A stretch of 64,000 nucleotides of DNA from Cyprinodon diabolis (lineage: Eukaryota; Chordata; Actinopteri; Cyprinodontiformes; Cyprinodontidae). The notes beneath the pieces are model-generated. The model ran no database searches. It was given only the letters and a program-made list of their open reading frames with translations, and was not told the origin of the DNA. The stretch covers positions 47,685,964 through 47,749,963 of the forward strand of contig CM060065.1 of the NCBI GenBank assembly GCA_030533445.1, in the 5' to 3' direction. Positions 32,218 through 43,555 of the stretch are shown here, one piece after another; position 1 is the first letter of the stretch; the number at the start of each line of letters is the position of its first letter. A program made the translations under genes and the position numbers.

Positions 32218-32827
32218 TGTTCTGTCCTCACTAATCGTTGTTCCCCTGAACGTGGGCTCAGCTATACAGACAGCTAAACACTCTCCTTTTCAAACTCCAA
32301 GGAACAGGCTGATATGTTGAGTTGGATGGTTTAATCAGGATAAAGTGTGAAACTGTTGACAAAATCAGAAATAAACAAAATATTGCATCAATACACAGAT
32401 GACTTCTAAATATAAAATCAGTGCAAAAATGTACTTTTTAGATTTATGCATAATCTAAACATCACACAAATCAAATGATAAATTAGCTTTAACAGCCATA
32501 ACCTGCTCAGGTTTTACATTTGTCAGTTAAAGTTAAACTACAGCTTCCTAAAACAAAATAACAATGACCACATGTTGTTTATATAAGAAGAAACAATATA
32601 ACTTACAGATGATGCCGCTTTTAAGCAAGTTAGGACATGGATGGCAACAGATGAGCCCATGTGTGACTGCTCTTGGCTAGATTCTTAGAAACATGGCATT
32701 CAGAAGGAAGTGACATCTAGAACAGTGACCTCACATCCTGTCTAACTCAGGTTATCAAAATAAAATAGACAAACCAGTCACTAGGGGACAGACAGCTGCA
32801 TAAAGGAAAAGAACTGATTCCATCACA
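32218..32827 (-). repeat. 3' LTR of the Bel-Pao element
   Basis: In element sense the LTR starts TGTGATGGAATCAG and ends GAGGACAGAACA (TG...CA). It matches 38799-39401 with roughly ten substitutions and two small deletions in the other copy. The purine tract AGGTGGGGAG lies directly 5' of it in element sense. Confidence 0.93.
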
Positions 32828-32869
32828 CTCCCCACCTGACATCCCTAGGATGTCAGACTATGCATCACT

Positions 32870-35575
32870 TATGCGAGTTCCTTGGCAACAGGAGTATGAC
32901 TTCAGATACCGGCCTTAAGTACACTCTTGAGACATTGTCTTTCATGACTTTCACCTCGACCTTTCTGACCTTTCCATCATCACTCTGGAACGTTCTTGTG
33001 ATCCGTCCTGTGGGCCATTCATGTCTTTTACAGAGTTGTCCTTCAGTAGTACAAGGTCTCCATCCATGAGATTAGGTCTTTCTGTTCTCCACTTTGGTCG
33101 GCCCTGGAGACTACTGAGATTTTCCCTCTTCCATCTATCCCAGAATGTGTTGGCTAAGCTTTGGACTCATCGCCACTGACGCCTGAAGAGGTCACCATCT
33201 TCAAAGTTACCAGGAGGAACTGGTGGTGTCCCAGACTTTTGGGTTAGCAGCATAGCAGGGGTGAGGAGGAGAGGCTCATCAGGATCTATAGACACTGAGG
33301 TAAGGGGTCTTGAGTTGACAATTGCAGTGACCTCAGCCATAAAGGTTGTCAGAACCTCATGTGTGAGCAGTGCAGATCCGAGCTTAGAAAACATTGCATC
33401 GAGAATCCGCCGTGTGACACCAATCATCCTCTCCCAGCTTCCTCCCATGTGCGAAGCATGTGGGGGATTGAATAGCCACACACAACCCTTCTCAGAAAGG
33501 TAGTTGGACACTTTCTTGTTGTCACAGCCTTTTGAGTTAATCCCAAGTTCACGGCAGGCTCCCACAAAATTGGTTCCACAATCGGACCTGAATTGTTTAG
33601 CGGGCCCTCTGACTGCAAAAAAGCGTCGTAGAGCATTAATGAAACTGGATGAATCCATTGATTCGACAACCTCGATGTGAATGGCACGTGTGCTCATACA
33701 AACAAAGATGATTGCCCACCCCTTGCTGTTGACCAGACCTCCACGTGTCCTCTAGAACTGACACACCATGGTCCAAAAACATCCAGTCCAACAAAGGTGA
33801 ATGGGGGATCTGTACTGACGCGATCAGCAGGCAGGTCCGCCATCATCTGCTCCTCCTGCTTCCCACGCAGTCTCCGACATGTCACACAGCTGTAGATCAA
33901 ATTGCTGACAGCCCGTTTTCCTCCAATGATCCAAAAACCAGCACTCCTCAAAGCTCCTTCCGTTAAGTGCCGTCCTTGGTGGCAGACCTGTTCATGGTAG
34001 TGTCTGATGAGCAAGGAGGTGACATGATGTTTGCCAGGAAGGATAATAGGCTGGCTTTCTTCTGCTGTGAGCTGTGACTTCTTCAGTCGTCCTCTGATGC
34101 GCAGAAGGCCTTCAGAATCAATAAAAGGGGATAGTTTACAAAGAACAGACTGTTTAGGAACCTGCTCTCCCTTCTGGATGGAGTTTATTTCCTTTGAGTA
34201 GACCTGCCTTTGAACAGCAAGCAAGATTCTGATCTTTGCGTGATTTAGCTGTTCTGGACTGAAGAGCAGCTTACAGTCATGCCAACCGTGACAAGGACCT
34301 TCTTTTGCTGCTATTGTGAAGGAGTGAGCAATGTGGCAGAGCCTGGCGACTGCTCTGCAGAGTAATCTCCAACTTGAAAAACGCTCAAAGCGTTCACTGC
34401 CCAGCTGAGGTAACACATTTGTGGCGTTTGTCACTACGACTGGACGTAGTTCCACATCTGTTTCGGGATCAACCAAGCTAAAAGCTGTCTGTTCTAAGTG
34501 ATTCTGTTTCTTGTCCAGAAGAAATGCTGGTCCAGTCAACCAAGAGGAAGTTGCAAGCTTGTTAGCTGGAATGGCTCTAGTCGCATGGTCAGCTGGGTTG
34601 ACATCAGAAGGAACTTAGCTCCATTGGCCTTTATGTGTCAAACGTCTGATCCTTTGTACTCTGTTATGCACGTAGACGTAGAATCGTCTAGAGTCATTGA
34701 ATATATATCCTAGTACCACTTTGCTGTCTGAGAAGAGCTTGATGTCGTCAGCCACAATGTCCAACTCTGCGGATAGAGTCTCCGCCAATTCCACCGCTAG
34801 AACGGCGGCACAAAGCTCAAGCCTTGGAACGGTGATGTCAGGTTTGGGCGCCAACTTGGTTTTCCCAAACAGGAATCCGACTTTGCTATGCCCTGCAGCA
34901 TCTGTGACCTTCAAGTATGCGACAGCAGCAATAGCTTTGGTTGATGCATCACAAAAGATGCAGACCTCTTTTCTCTGTGCTGTCGAGAGTGGGATGGTAG
35001 TGTAGACTCTTGGGATCTTTAACACTTTTAGGTCTTGTAGAGAGGTACACCACCTTTGCCACTGCTCAAGCTTTTCCTGGGGGAGTGGTGCATCCCAGTC
35101 GCAAGTATCAGTGGTCAGGTCTCTTAAGATAAAACGACCTTGAACACTAAAGGGAGCAGCAAATCCCAACGGGTCAAATAAGCTATTGATGGTAGATAAC
35201 ACACCCCGGCGTGTAATGGGTTTTTCTGTGCCACCCACACGAAAGGTCAGGGTATCTGTAGCAAGATCCCAACCAAGACCCAGGCTACGCTACATGGGAG
35301 GGGGGTCCAGACCACCGTTTAGGTCTTGTAGGTTGCTAGCTAGATCTTCAGCTGGAAATGCTCTCATGACCTCAGTACTGTTGGATACGATTTTATGTAG
35401 TCTGAGATTGGATTGAGCCAACATGTCCTGTGCACCTTTTAGCACTGTGACGGCACCTTCTGCACTGCGGAAAGATTTCAAACCATCGTCGACATAGAAA
35501 TGCCGGTGGACAAAGTTCCTCACTTCGGGTCCGTACTCCTCTTCACCCTCCATGGCTGTTCTCTCTTTAGACCAT
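32870..35575 (-). pseudogene. Bel-Pao pol remainder: RT end, RNase H, integrase (broken)
   Basis: Downstream of the gag-protease frame the pol reading frame is broken five times on the minus strand: a frameshift near 35555-35570, a TAG at 35290-35292, a TAA at about 34613-34615, a frameshift near 33694 and a TGA at 33167. The pieces still show the reverse-transcriptase active site (YVDD at about 35480), an RNase H region (FCDAST, VPRLELCAA, SDSKVVL), the integrase zinc finger (HHVTSLLIRHYH, CVTCRRLRG) and the integrase core (GTNFVGACRE, MGGSWERMIG). The last part, to about 32870, keeps WRVQSLANTFW-like blocks of the C-terminal integrase extension after the TGA. This copy should not produce a full Pol. 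Confidence 0.88.
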
Positions 35576-38500
35576 AAATGGCTACCGCGGGAGATGGACA
35601 GTTACCAAACACATGAACCTTCATGCGGTACTCCAACACCTCATCATCAAGTTGGTGGTTGCGAAACCACAAGAATCGGAGGTAGTCCCGATGATCCTCT
35701 CTCACAAGGAAGCTGTGGAACATCTGCTGAATGTCTGACATTACAGCAACAGGTTCTGTCCTGAAACGTACGAGAACCCCAAGGAGGGTGTTGTTGAGGT
35801 CTGGACCTTGTAGGAGTACATCGTTCAGTGATATGCCTTTGAACTTTGCACTTGAATCAAAGACAATCCTTATCTTCCCCGGTTTCTGTGGATGGTAAAC
35901 ACCGAATGAAGGTAAGTACCAACACTCTTTATCAAGTTCTGGTGGAGGAGCTGGCTCTGCATGTCCGTTTCTGAATATTTCTTCCATGAAGTCCACAAAA
36001 TGGCGTTTCATCTCTGGTTTCTTTTTCAAGGTACGACAGAGTGACATCAGTCGACTGAGGGCTTGTCCCGGATTATTAGGGAGGCACGGCCTTGGACTGC
36101 GAAACCGTAGAGGAGCCACCCAACTATTGGAATCATCTTTCCTGAACTCCATGTCCATGATCTGGAGGAAGATTTCATCTTCGATGGAGGGTTCCATCTT
36201 ATCGTCATCTTTTGAATGACTGAAGACCAGTTGACCTAGGCTTTGATGCGTAGAAGACTTCTCTTTGAAAATGAATCTGTTCCAACAAGGCTTGAAATAG
36301 CTGGGCCAATGGCCATTCTCAAGAACATTGGTTTTGAATGTGTTGACAGTTGGAAGGTGAGCCCCTCCGAGGCAGACGTCACCAACTATGACCCAACCCA
36401 AGTCCAGAAGTTGGGCATAGGGCTCGTTGTGCTTACCATTGCGCTGACTGCGGACCTTGTGTACTCGGATGATATCTCTACCAAGTAACAAAAGTATCTC
36501 AGCTGAATGGTCAAGAGGGGGAATCTTTTCAGCTATAGGCTTGAGATGCATGTGGCTACGTGCAGCCTCTGGAGTGGGGATTTCATCTCTATTAGTAGGA
36601 ATGAGGTTACATTCAATAAGAGTTGGCAGTGACAGGTGAAGGTCTCCATCAGCGGACTCCATCATGAAACCAGAAGCCCTTCTTCCAGCGGTGTCTGTGA
36701 TTCCTGAGCATGTTTTGAGGGTATAGGGGGAAACTTCACTCTGGATGTGAAACATGTCAAAGAAGGCTGATCTGGCCAATGACACATTGCTTTGGTCATC
36801 TAGCATAACATATGTCTTCACCTTTTGCTCTGGGTGACCCTTTGGATAGACATTGACCAGACAGATTTTTGAACACGATTTACCTTTAAGACCCTTGCCA
36901 CACACAGCTGTGCGTGAAGATGTTGCTAGGTCGGTGATGCATTCAGTAGACTCCCCACCCTTCTCTGTCAATGGACGGGAACTTGTAATCCAAGGTGCTG
37001 GTCCTGGATGAAGTGCTGAGATGTGCCGATTACTGTCACATTCTGAGCAGTGGATGCCAGTCTTACACTCTTTAGCTTGGTGGGCTGTTGAAGCACAACA
37101 TTTAAAACATATGGAGTTATCCAACAGAAAGCGCCTTCGCTCTGCAAGTGATTTCTCCCGAAAACCTCGACATTTTCTAAGGGAGTGAGGTTTCAGATGG
37201 AGACGGCACTGTTTATCCAGATCTATGATGGATGCTTTGGTGGAATAAGAGGATGAGGAGTTTCCTACCTCAGTTTTACTGACTGATATATGAGGCTTGG
37301 ATTTCCAGGGTTTAGAGAGTGATCCGTCACCTTTAAATGTAGCTAAGTTTGAGGTAGCAAAAACAAAGCTAGGATCATTTCTCATCTCTGCATAGTTGTA
37401 CACAAAATTTACAAAAAATGAAAAAGGGGGATAGGGAACTTGGTGTTCCCTCTTGTAGTGGGACCCCTGAGTAATCCACTGTTCCTGAACGTTATTGGGC
37501 AGTTTCTCCAATATAGGGTTTATTCCCCTTGCAGTGTCCAAAAAGGTGAGTCCTGGCAAATAGCCCTCTCTCTTTGCAGCTTCAATCTCTAGGAGCAGAT
37601 CTCCAAGCTCTTGGAGCTTCAGATAATCTCTATTTGTAAGCTTTGGGAAGCTGTTCAATCTATTGAAGAGAGAAGCTTCAATCGCTTCCGGAGATCCGTA
37701 CCACTTGTCTAGTCTCTCCCAAAGCATGTCCAAACCTACAGATGGGTTGTTAATGTGGACTGCCCTTATCCTTTTAGCATGGTGTAGCGACTCCCCACCA
37801 AGCCACTTAATAAGCAAGTCCAGTTCTTCACTGGGTTTTAGCTGAAGTCCGTCCACAGCATTAACATAGCTAGATTTCCAGGACAGATAACTAGCAGGCT
37901 GGCTATCAAACACTTTGAGTCCAGCTGTAACGAGATCTCGACGTGCCAGAAATACAGCCAACTTGGACATCCATTGACCTTCTGGGCTCGAGTGGGCTGG
38001 ACGTTGGTTTGCTGAGACAGTATGGCAACGTGTATGAGTCATAGGAGCATTGTGACCTGCATGAGGGGCCTTAGAGCCAGGAAGATCTTTTGTGGGGTTG
38101 ATTTGTTTCAGAACTTCTGCAGAGCAAGCTGGGGGATCAAACTGTTGCGTATCATAACTGACATGGGGAGCTTCAATATCTGGGAAACGATTATGTTGTG
38201 GTCCAGCAGCAGAATGTTCCATTTCTCCATTGTTATGAGCTGAAGTATGATACTGACTTACATTAAAATGGGTTTGGATGTACTCACTGGTGCGCTGTAA
38301 GGACTGCTTTGATGCTCGATCACGACTGGCTTTACTCCCAAGATCACAGCTTTCTAAATCTGCTGCAGCCTCAAACACCTGAGCCTCTGCTGAGGCAGCC
38401 TCAGCCTCACACTCTTCTTTTAATGCATTCAGTGTGGCCTCAATGCGTGCCTTCTCCACTTCCATATCTATTTGACGTTTTGCATAAGCTGCTCGTGTGC

Positions 38501-38648
38501 GTGCAGCTTCTGCCTTGGCACGAGCTTTAGCAGCAGCATTGGCTGAGAACCTGCTTGAACTTGACTTTGAAGATGCGACTGAGGTACCACATTCTGACCT
38601 AACCTCCAGCTGCTGAGTGTCGGCATTGACAGGGTTTGAGCTTGACAT
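35520..38648 (-). CDS. Bel-Pao Gag-protease-RT N-terminal polyprotein
   Basis: An open frame of 1042 codons starting 150 bp inside the 5' LTR. Residues about 30-95 are an Ala/Glu/Lys-rich coiled coil. A DUF1759-like Gag core covers about 220-400 (FLARRDLV, YLSWKSSYVNAV, WYGSPEAIEASLFNRL). Cys/His knuckles at about 500-545 (CFKCCASTAHQAKEC, CSECDSNRH) should bind the RNA. An aspartic-protease block with MLDDQSNVSL is near 630, and reverse-transcriptase blocks start at about 850 (FGVYHPQKPGKIRIVFDSSA, VMSDIQQMFHSF). The frame ends in the reverse transcriptase, shortly before the YVDD site, because of a frameshift; the last ~15 residues are out-of-frame sequence. The product would assemble and mature the particle, but without an intact Pol. 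Confidence 0.9.
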   Translation of the reverse strand: MSSSNPVNADTQQLEVRSECGTSVASSKSSSSRFSANAAAKARAKAEAARTRAAYAKRQIDMEVEKARIEATLNALKEECEAEAASAEAQVFEAAADLESCDLGSKASRDRASKQSLQRTSEYIQTHFNVSQYHTSAHNNGEMEHSAAGPQHNRFPDIEAPHVSYDTQQFDPPACSAEVLKQINPTKDLPGSKAPHAGHNAPMTHTRCHTVSANQRPAHSSPEGQWMSKLAVFLARRDLVTAGLKVFDSQPASYLSWKSSYVNAVDGLQLKPSEELDLLIKWLGGESLHHAKRIRAVHINNPSVGLDMLWERLDKWYGSPEAIEASLFNRLNSFPKLTNRDYLKLQELGDLLLEIEAAKREGYLPGLTFLDTARGINPILEKLPNNVQEQWITQGSHYKREHQVPYPPFSFFVNFVYNYAEMRNDPSFVFATSNLATFKGDGSLSKPWKSKPHISVSKTEVGNSSSSYSTKASIIDLDKQCRLHLKPHSLRKCRGFREKSLAERRRFLLDNSICFKCCASTAHQAKECKTGIHCSECDSNRHISALHPGPAPWITSSRPLTEKGGESTECITDLATSSRTAVCGKGLKGKSCSKICLVNVYPKGHPEQKVKTYVMLDDQSNVSLARSAFFDMFHIQSEVSPYTLKTCSGITDTAGRRASGFMMESADGDLHLSLPTLIECNLIPTNRDEIPTPEAARSHMHLKPIAEKIPPLDHSAEILLLLGRDIIRVHKVRSQRNGKHNEPYAQLLDLGWVIVGDVCLGGAHLPTVNTFKTNVLENGHWPSYFKPCWNRFIFKEKSSTHQSLGQLVFSHSKDDDKMEPSIEDEIFLQIMDMEFRKDDSNSWVAPLRFRSPRPCLPNNPGQALSRLMSLCRTLKKKPEMKRHFVDFMEEIFRNGHAEPAPPPELDKECWYLPSFGVYHPQKPGKIRIVFDSSAKFKGISLNDVLLQGPDLNNTLLGVLVRFRTEPVAVMSDIQQMFHSFLVREDHRDYLRFLWFRNHQLDDEVLEYRMKVHVFGNCPSPAVAIYGLKREQPWRVKRSTDPK

Positions 38649-38798
38649 TGCGTAATGCGGGCAGGTGGATGTGTGTTTAATTCACATGAAACAATGCTGC
38701 AGATGCAGAGGCTGACTGCTTTACTCACTCTACGACTGGTGACTGAAAAGGGTGCTGCCGAGGTTTCTTCACAGCTTATTGACGGTCCATCTTTTCAC

Positions 38799-39401
38799 TG
38801 TTCTGTCCTCACTAAGCGTTGTTCCCCTGAACGTGGGCTCAGCTATACAGACAGCTAAACACTCTCCTTTTCAAACTCCAAGGAACAGGCTGATATGTTG
38901 AGTTGGATGGTTTAATCAGGATAAAGTGTGAAACTGTTGACAAAATCAGAAATAAACAAAATATTGCATCAATACACAGATGACTTCTAAATATAAAATC
39001 AGTGCAAAAATGTACTTTTTAGATTTATGCATAATCTAAACATCACACAAATCAAATGATAAATTAGCTTTAACAGCCATAACCTGCTCAGGTTTTACAT
39101 TTGTCAGTTAAATTTAAACTACAGCTTCCTAAAACAAAATAACAATGCACACATGTTGTTTATATAAGAAGAAACAATATAACTTACAGATGATGCCCTT
39201 TTAAGCAAGTTAGGACATGGATGGCAACAGATGAGCCCATGTGTGACTGGCTAGATTCTTAGAAACATGGCATTCAGAAGGAAGTGACATCTAGAATAGT
39301 GACCTCACATCCTGTCTAACTCAGGTTATCAAAATAAAATACACAAACCAGTCACTAGGGGGCAGACAGCTGCATAAAGGAAAATAACTGATTCCATCAT
39401 A
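38799..39401 (-). repeat. 5' LTR of the Bel-Pao element
   Basis: Same sequence as 32218-32827 with about ten base differences, a 1-bp and a 6-bp deletion. The outer terminus reads TATGATGG where the 3' LTR has TGTGATGG. ATCTG follows at 39402-39406, duplicating the pentamer before the 3' LTR. Confidence 0.93.
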
Positions 39402-39654
39402 ATCTGAGTTAAGCCTGTTTTTTTATTTCTTCATGCCACCTTAAATACAGCCTCCCATTACTCTTTAATGCTGTTTTAGATATGGTTATTAGTCTCCTGC
39501 TGGATCCTACAGCTCTATATTGTAAATCAGCAAACTGGTCAAGCTCCTGCTTAAAATTTTTACACTGATGATTATTTTTATTTTTTATTCTTGACATCTA
39601 AGTGTCTGCAACATTTCCACAAAGCCACCTCATGTCATCTGATGGTGCTTTAAA

Positions 39655-39990
39655 GATAAGCTTCAACCAGATCATCCAGTTAGATTGGTTTAAGGTTTTT
39701 TAAGGAAAACCAGCAAATTCCATCAACTCACTGACTTTGCAGGATACTGACCTGGATGAGTAAGTGGCACAATAGACATTTGCTTGCATTGTTAAAGTTA
39801 CAGAAATTGCATAAAAACGACAATATGCAGAGGAAGAAAGGAAGAAAGGAAAAAGCCCTCTAAACGGGAAGATGCCTCCAGCAGACAGGTGGCTCTGTTT
39901 AAAAAAGAAAGAAGCAGATGAGGTATAAGCCAGCTTCCACGTATATGGAATGAAAGAGAGCACATCCAGTTGGTCACAGTAAAAGCTGAA
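39655..39990 (-). mobile_element. Decayed L2 3'-UTR fragment
   Basis: The words CAACCAGATCATCCAGTTAGA, AAGGAAAACCAGCAAATT, CCTCTAAACGGGAAGATGCC and GAGAGCACATCCAGTTGG follow the order of the fresher L2 3' UTR at 40120-40450. It is an older 5'-truncated insertion directly left of the newer copy. Confidence 0.7.
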
Positions 39991-40040
39991 TAAATTTTTA
40001 TGTCTAGGAGAGAAACCGGACCAAACACTAAAAGAAACAA

Positions 40041-43000
40041 CAATTCAATTCAATTCAATTCAGTTTATTTATATAGCGCCAAATTCACAACACATGTCAT
40101 CTCAAGGCACTTTACAGTTCAACCAGATCATACAGTCAAATTGATACAAAGTTTTCTATCTAAGGAAAACCAGTTGATTGCATTGAATCATTGACTCAAA
40201 TACAATCCCTCACACTAAGCATGCTTGCAGCGACAGTGGAGAGGAAAAACTCCCTTTTAACAGGAAGAAACCTCCAGCAGAACCAGGCTCAGTGTGAGCG
40301 GCCATCTGCCGAGGCCGACTGGGGTTCAAGGAGACAGAAGCAGAGATACAAAAAGCAGCTGTAAAAGGCGGCCCCGTCCAGGAAACACACAGCCAGGCAG
40401 ACGAGCTCCAAGGCAGCTCCCATGCCAGAGGATGAAGAGAGCACATCCACCCAGCCACGGCCAGAGAAACAGGACCACACTGGAAAACAGGCCAATCTCC
40501 AACATCTACAAACAAGGGTGTTGATGGAAGCAGCACAGCTGATGTTTCTTTCCTGGATGACGTCACAGCCAAACAGGAACAGACGAGGCAAAGCTACTCT
40601 GAGGAAAAGCAGAGAGAGCAGAACGTTAGAGATTGAACTAACAGATTCTGCAGAATAGGAGAACAGAGAGAGAATGAAGCAGAAAGATTAAATGGGGGTC
40701 CCTATGTCCTCCAAAAGTCTAAGCCTATAGCAGCATAACTTTAAAGACAGCTCAGGATAACCTGAGCCACCCTAACTATAAGCTTTATCAAAAAGGAAAG
40801 TTTTAAGCCTAGTCTTAAAACTGGTAGTTGGTTCCACAGGAGAGGAGCCTGATAACTAAAAGATCTGCCTCCCATTCTACTTTTAGAAATTCTAGGAACC
40901 ACTAGTAAACCTGCAGATTGAGAGCGAAGTGCTCTGTTAGAAACATAAGGAACAATCAGATCTCTGATATAAGATGGAGCTTGGCCATTTAAGGCTTTAT
41001 ATGTGAGAAGGAGGATTTTAAATTCAATTCTTGATTTAACAGGAAGCCAATGAAGAGAAGCCAGGATAGGAGAGATATGATCTCTCTTTTTAATTTTCAT
41101 CAGAACTCTGGCTGCAGCATTTTGGATCAGCTGAAGGCTTTTAACTACAGTTTGTGGACTTCCTGATAGTAAAGAATTACAATAGTCCAGCCTTGAAGTA
41201 ACAAATGCATGGACTAGTTTCTCAGCATCACCCCTGGACAGGAGATTTCTAATTTTTTGCAATATTCCTCAGATGAAAGAAGGAAATTCTAGAAACCTCT
41301 TTGATCTGGGATTTAAATGACAGGTCCTGATCAAAAATAACACCAAGATTTTTTACTTTATTATCTGAAATCAGTTTAATCCCATCCAAATGAAGTGACT
41401 GGCTAATCAGCTTCTTTTTCAGAGACTCTGGTCCAAAGACTATAACTTCTGTTTTGTCTGCATTCAGAAGCAGAAAGTTAAGAGTCATCCAGGTTTTTAT
41501 GTCTTCAAGACATGCCTGTAATCTATGTAATGGGTTAGCTTCATCTGGATTTATAGACAGATATAGCTGGGTATCATCAGCATAACAGTGGAAATTAATC
41601 CCATGCTGTCTAATAACTCTACCAATTGGGAGCATGTATAAAGTAAAGAGAATTGGTCCTAGCACTGATCCCTGTGGTACTCCACAGGTAACCTTTGAGC
41701 GTGTTGAAGATCTATCATTAACATAAACAAACTGAATTCGATCAGATAGATAAGATTTAAACCAGTCTAGTGCTGTTCCTTTAATTCCAACAAAATATTC
41801 AAGTCTTTCTAAAAGAATATTATGGTCAACTGTATCAAATGCAGCACTAAGATCCAACAGGACGAGCACAGATACGAGTCCATTATCTGAGGCCATGAGA
41901 ATATCATAAGTGACTTTCACCAGAGCTTTTTCAGTGCTATGATGAGCTCTAAAGCCAGACTGAAACTCTTCAAAAAGTTCATTATGGTGTAAGTGGTCGC
42001 AAACTTGTTTGGCAACTACTTTCTCAAGAATTTTGGATAAGAAAGGAAGATTGGATATAGTTCTATAATTAACCAAGTCATCTGGGTCAAGAGATGGTTT
42101 CTTAAGCAGAGGTTTAATTACAGCAACCTTAAAAGCTTTAGGTACATATCCCTGTAACAGAGATAGATTAATCACATCTAAAATGGAGGAGGAGATCAAA
42201 GGGAATACCTCCTTAAATAACCTGGTTGGAACTGGATCTAACATACAAGTTGAAGGCTTAGATGAAGACAATAATTTTGCTAATTCAGAAAGTTCAACTG
42301 GATCAAAGCAGTCTAAACCCGGTTCAGATTCCATGACTACCTCAGGTACAATCGCGGATAGAGGAGTGCTTATGATCTTATTTTTAATAAGATCAATCTT
42401 ATTTATAAAGAATCCCATAAAATCATTGCTGCTAAGAGCAGGTGGAATGGACGGTTCAACAGAGCTATGGCTCTGGGTGAGTTTGGCAACTGTATTAAAA
42501 AGAAATCTAGGATTATTCTTATTCTCCTCTATTAATGAGGAGAAGTATGCTGCTCTTGCTTTACAAAGGGTCCTCTTATACAGCAGTAAACCATTTTTCC
42601 AGACTAGGAAGGACTCCCGCAGGCCTGTGGAGCGATATTTTCTCTCCAGTTTCCTAGCATTTTGCTTCAAAGTACGCAGCTCTGCATTAAACCAAGGAGC
42701 AAGCTTTCTATTTTCAACGGTTTTCATTTTCAAGGGAGCTGCGTTGTCTAAGGCAGTACGCAGAGAACTAGCAACCCCATCAACAAAATCATCAACCTGT
42801 GAAGGGGAATAAGCTATGCTTTTGCACTCTGCAGCACTGCTCAGCGACACAGAGGAGAGAGAAAGTGAAGCAGATTCTTTAAAATTTATAACTGCACCAT
42901 CTGATAAAGATCTACTAAAATTGAACCTTCTTTTGGGGGAGGAGAACTCTGTTAAAGTAATCCTGAAGGTTATTAGAAAGTGGTCAGAGAGGACAGGGTT

Positions 43001-43555
43001 GTGAGGAAATACTGTTATTTCTTCACATTCTATGCCGTATGTCAGCACAAGATCCAAAGTATGAAGATGAGAATGTGTGGGACTATTCACATTTTGAACA
43101 AAGCCAATAGTGTCTAAGATAGCATTAAAGGCTGCTCTTAAGCTATCACCTTCAATGTCAGCATGGATGTTAAAATCTCCCACTATGATGACCCTGTCAG
43201 TATTTAATACCAAATCAGAAAGGAACTCTGAAAACTCATCTAAAAATTCAGAGTAAGGACCTGGCGGACGATACAAAGTTACAAAAAGAAGAGGTTTTCT
43301 TGCCTTGAAATTTGGATGAGGGAAATTAAGGGTTAAATGTTCAAAAGAGTTGTAGGTATTAACTGTTTTGGGAGTAATCAGTAAGTCAGACTGGAAGATT
43401 GTTGCTACTCCTCCTCCTCGCCCAGAACTTCTGGGTATGTGAAAATTTAAATAGCTTGAAGGAGTTGCCTCGTTTATGCTCACATAATCCTCTTGCTGCA
43501 GCCAGGTTTCTGTAAGGCAAAACAAGTCAATGTGATTATCACAAAAGACCCAATT
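40041..43555 (-). mobile_element. L2-type LINE, 5'-truncated
   Basis: The 3' terminus carries a (CAATT)n tail at 40041-40061, followed in plus-strand order by GTTTATTTATATAGCGCC, the fish L2 tail. A 3' UTR of about 680 bp (40062-40740) precedes ORF2, which runs from 40741 to 43525 on the minus strand. The 5' part is missing: ORF1 and the start of the endonuclease are cut at about 43555, where a second L2 fragment begins. The family is L2-like by its endonuclease and RT motifs. Confidence 0.9.
40741..43525 (-). pseudogene. L2 ORF2: endonuclease + reverse transcriptase, frameshifted
   Basis: A 758-codon frame (43525-41249) plus a second frame (41262-40741) joined by one frameshift near 41255. 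Endonuclease blocks: LFCLTETWL-type start, RGGGVATIF, VIIVGDFNIH, LSDHFLITF. Reverse-transcriptase blocks: NYRTISNLPF, FQSGFRAHHSTEKALVK, LLDLSAAFDTVDH, GVPQGSVLGPILFTLYM, and YADDTQLYLSI with the YADD catalytic motif. The C-terminal region has SRLDYCNSLLSG, LIQNAAARVLMKIKKRDHIS and LLTYKALNGQAPSYIRDLIV. Compared with the neighbouring copy it carries a deletion of about 31 bp near 40822, which alters the last residues. The N-terminus of the endonuclease is lost by truncation, so the copy is inactive. Confidence 0.9.

Larger units (their letters stand above)
32218..39401 (-). mobile_element. Bel-Pao LTR retrotransposon
   Basis: Two LTRs of about 605 bp face the same way. The element is bounded by the 5-bp duplication ATCTG (32213-32217 and 39402-39406). 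On the minus strand it reads 5' LTR (39401-38799), gag-protease-RT frame (38648-35520), broken RNase H and integrase frames (35570-33167), a purine-rich tract AGGTGGGGAG just before the 3' LTR, then the 3' LTR (32827-32218). Domain order PR-RT-RH-IN and the motif types fit Bel-Pao. No envelope-like gene is present. Confidence 0.95.

Noticed and set aside
42183..43004. 209- and 62-codon plus-strand frames
   Set aside because: Antisense to the L2 ORF2, which has clear endonuclease and RT motifs on the minus strand.
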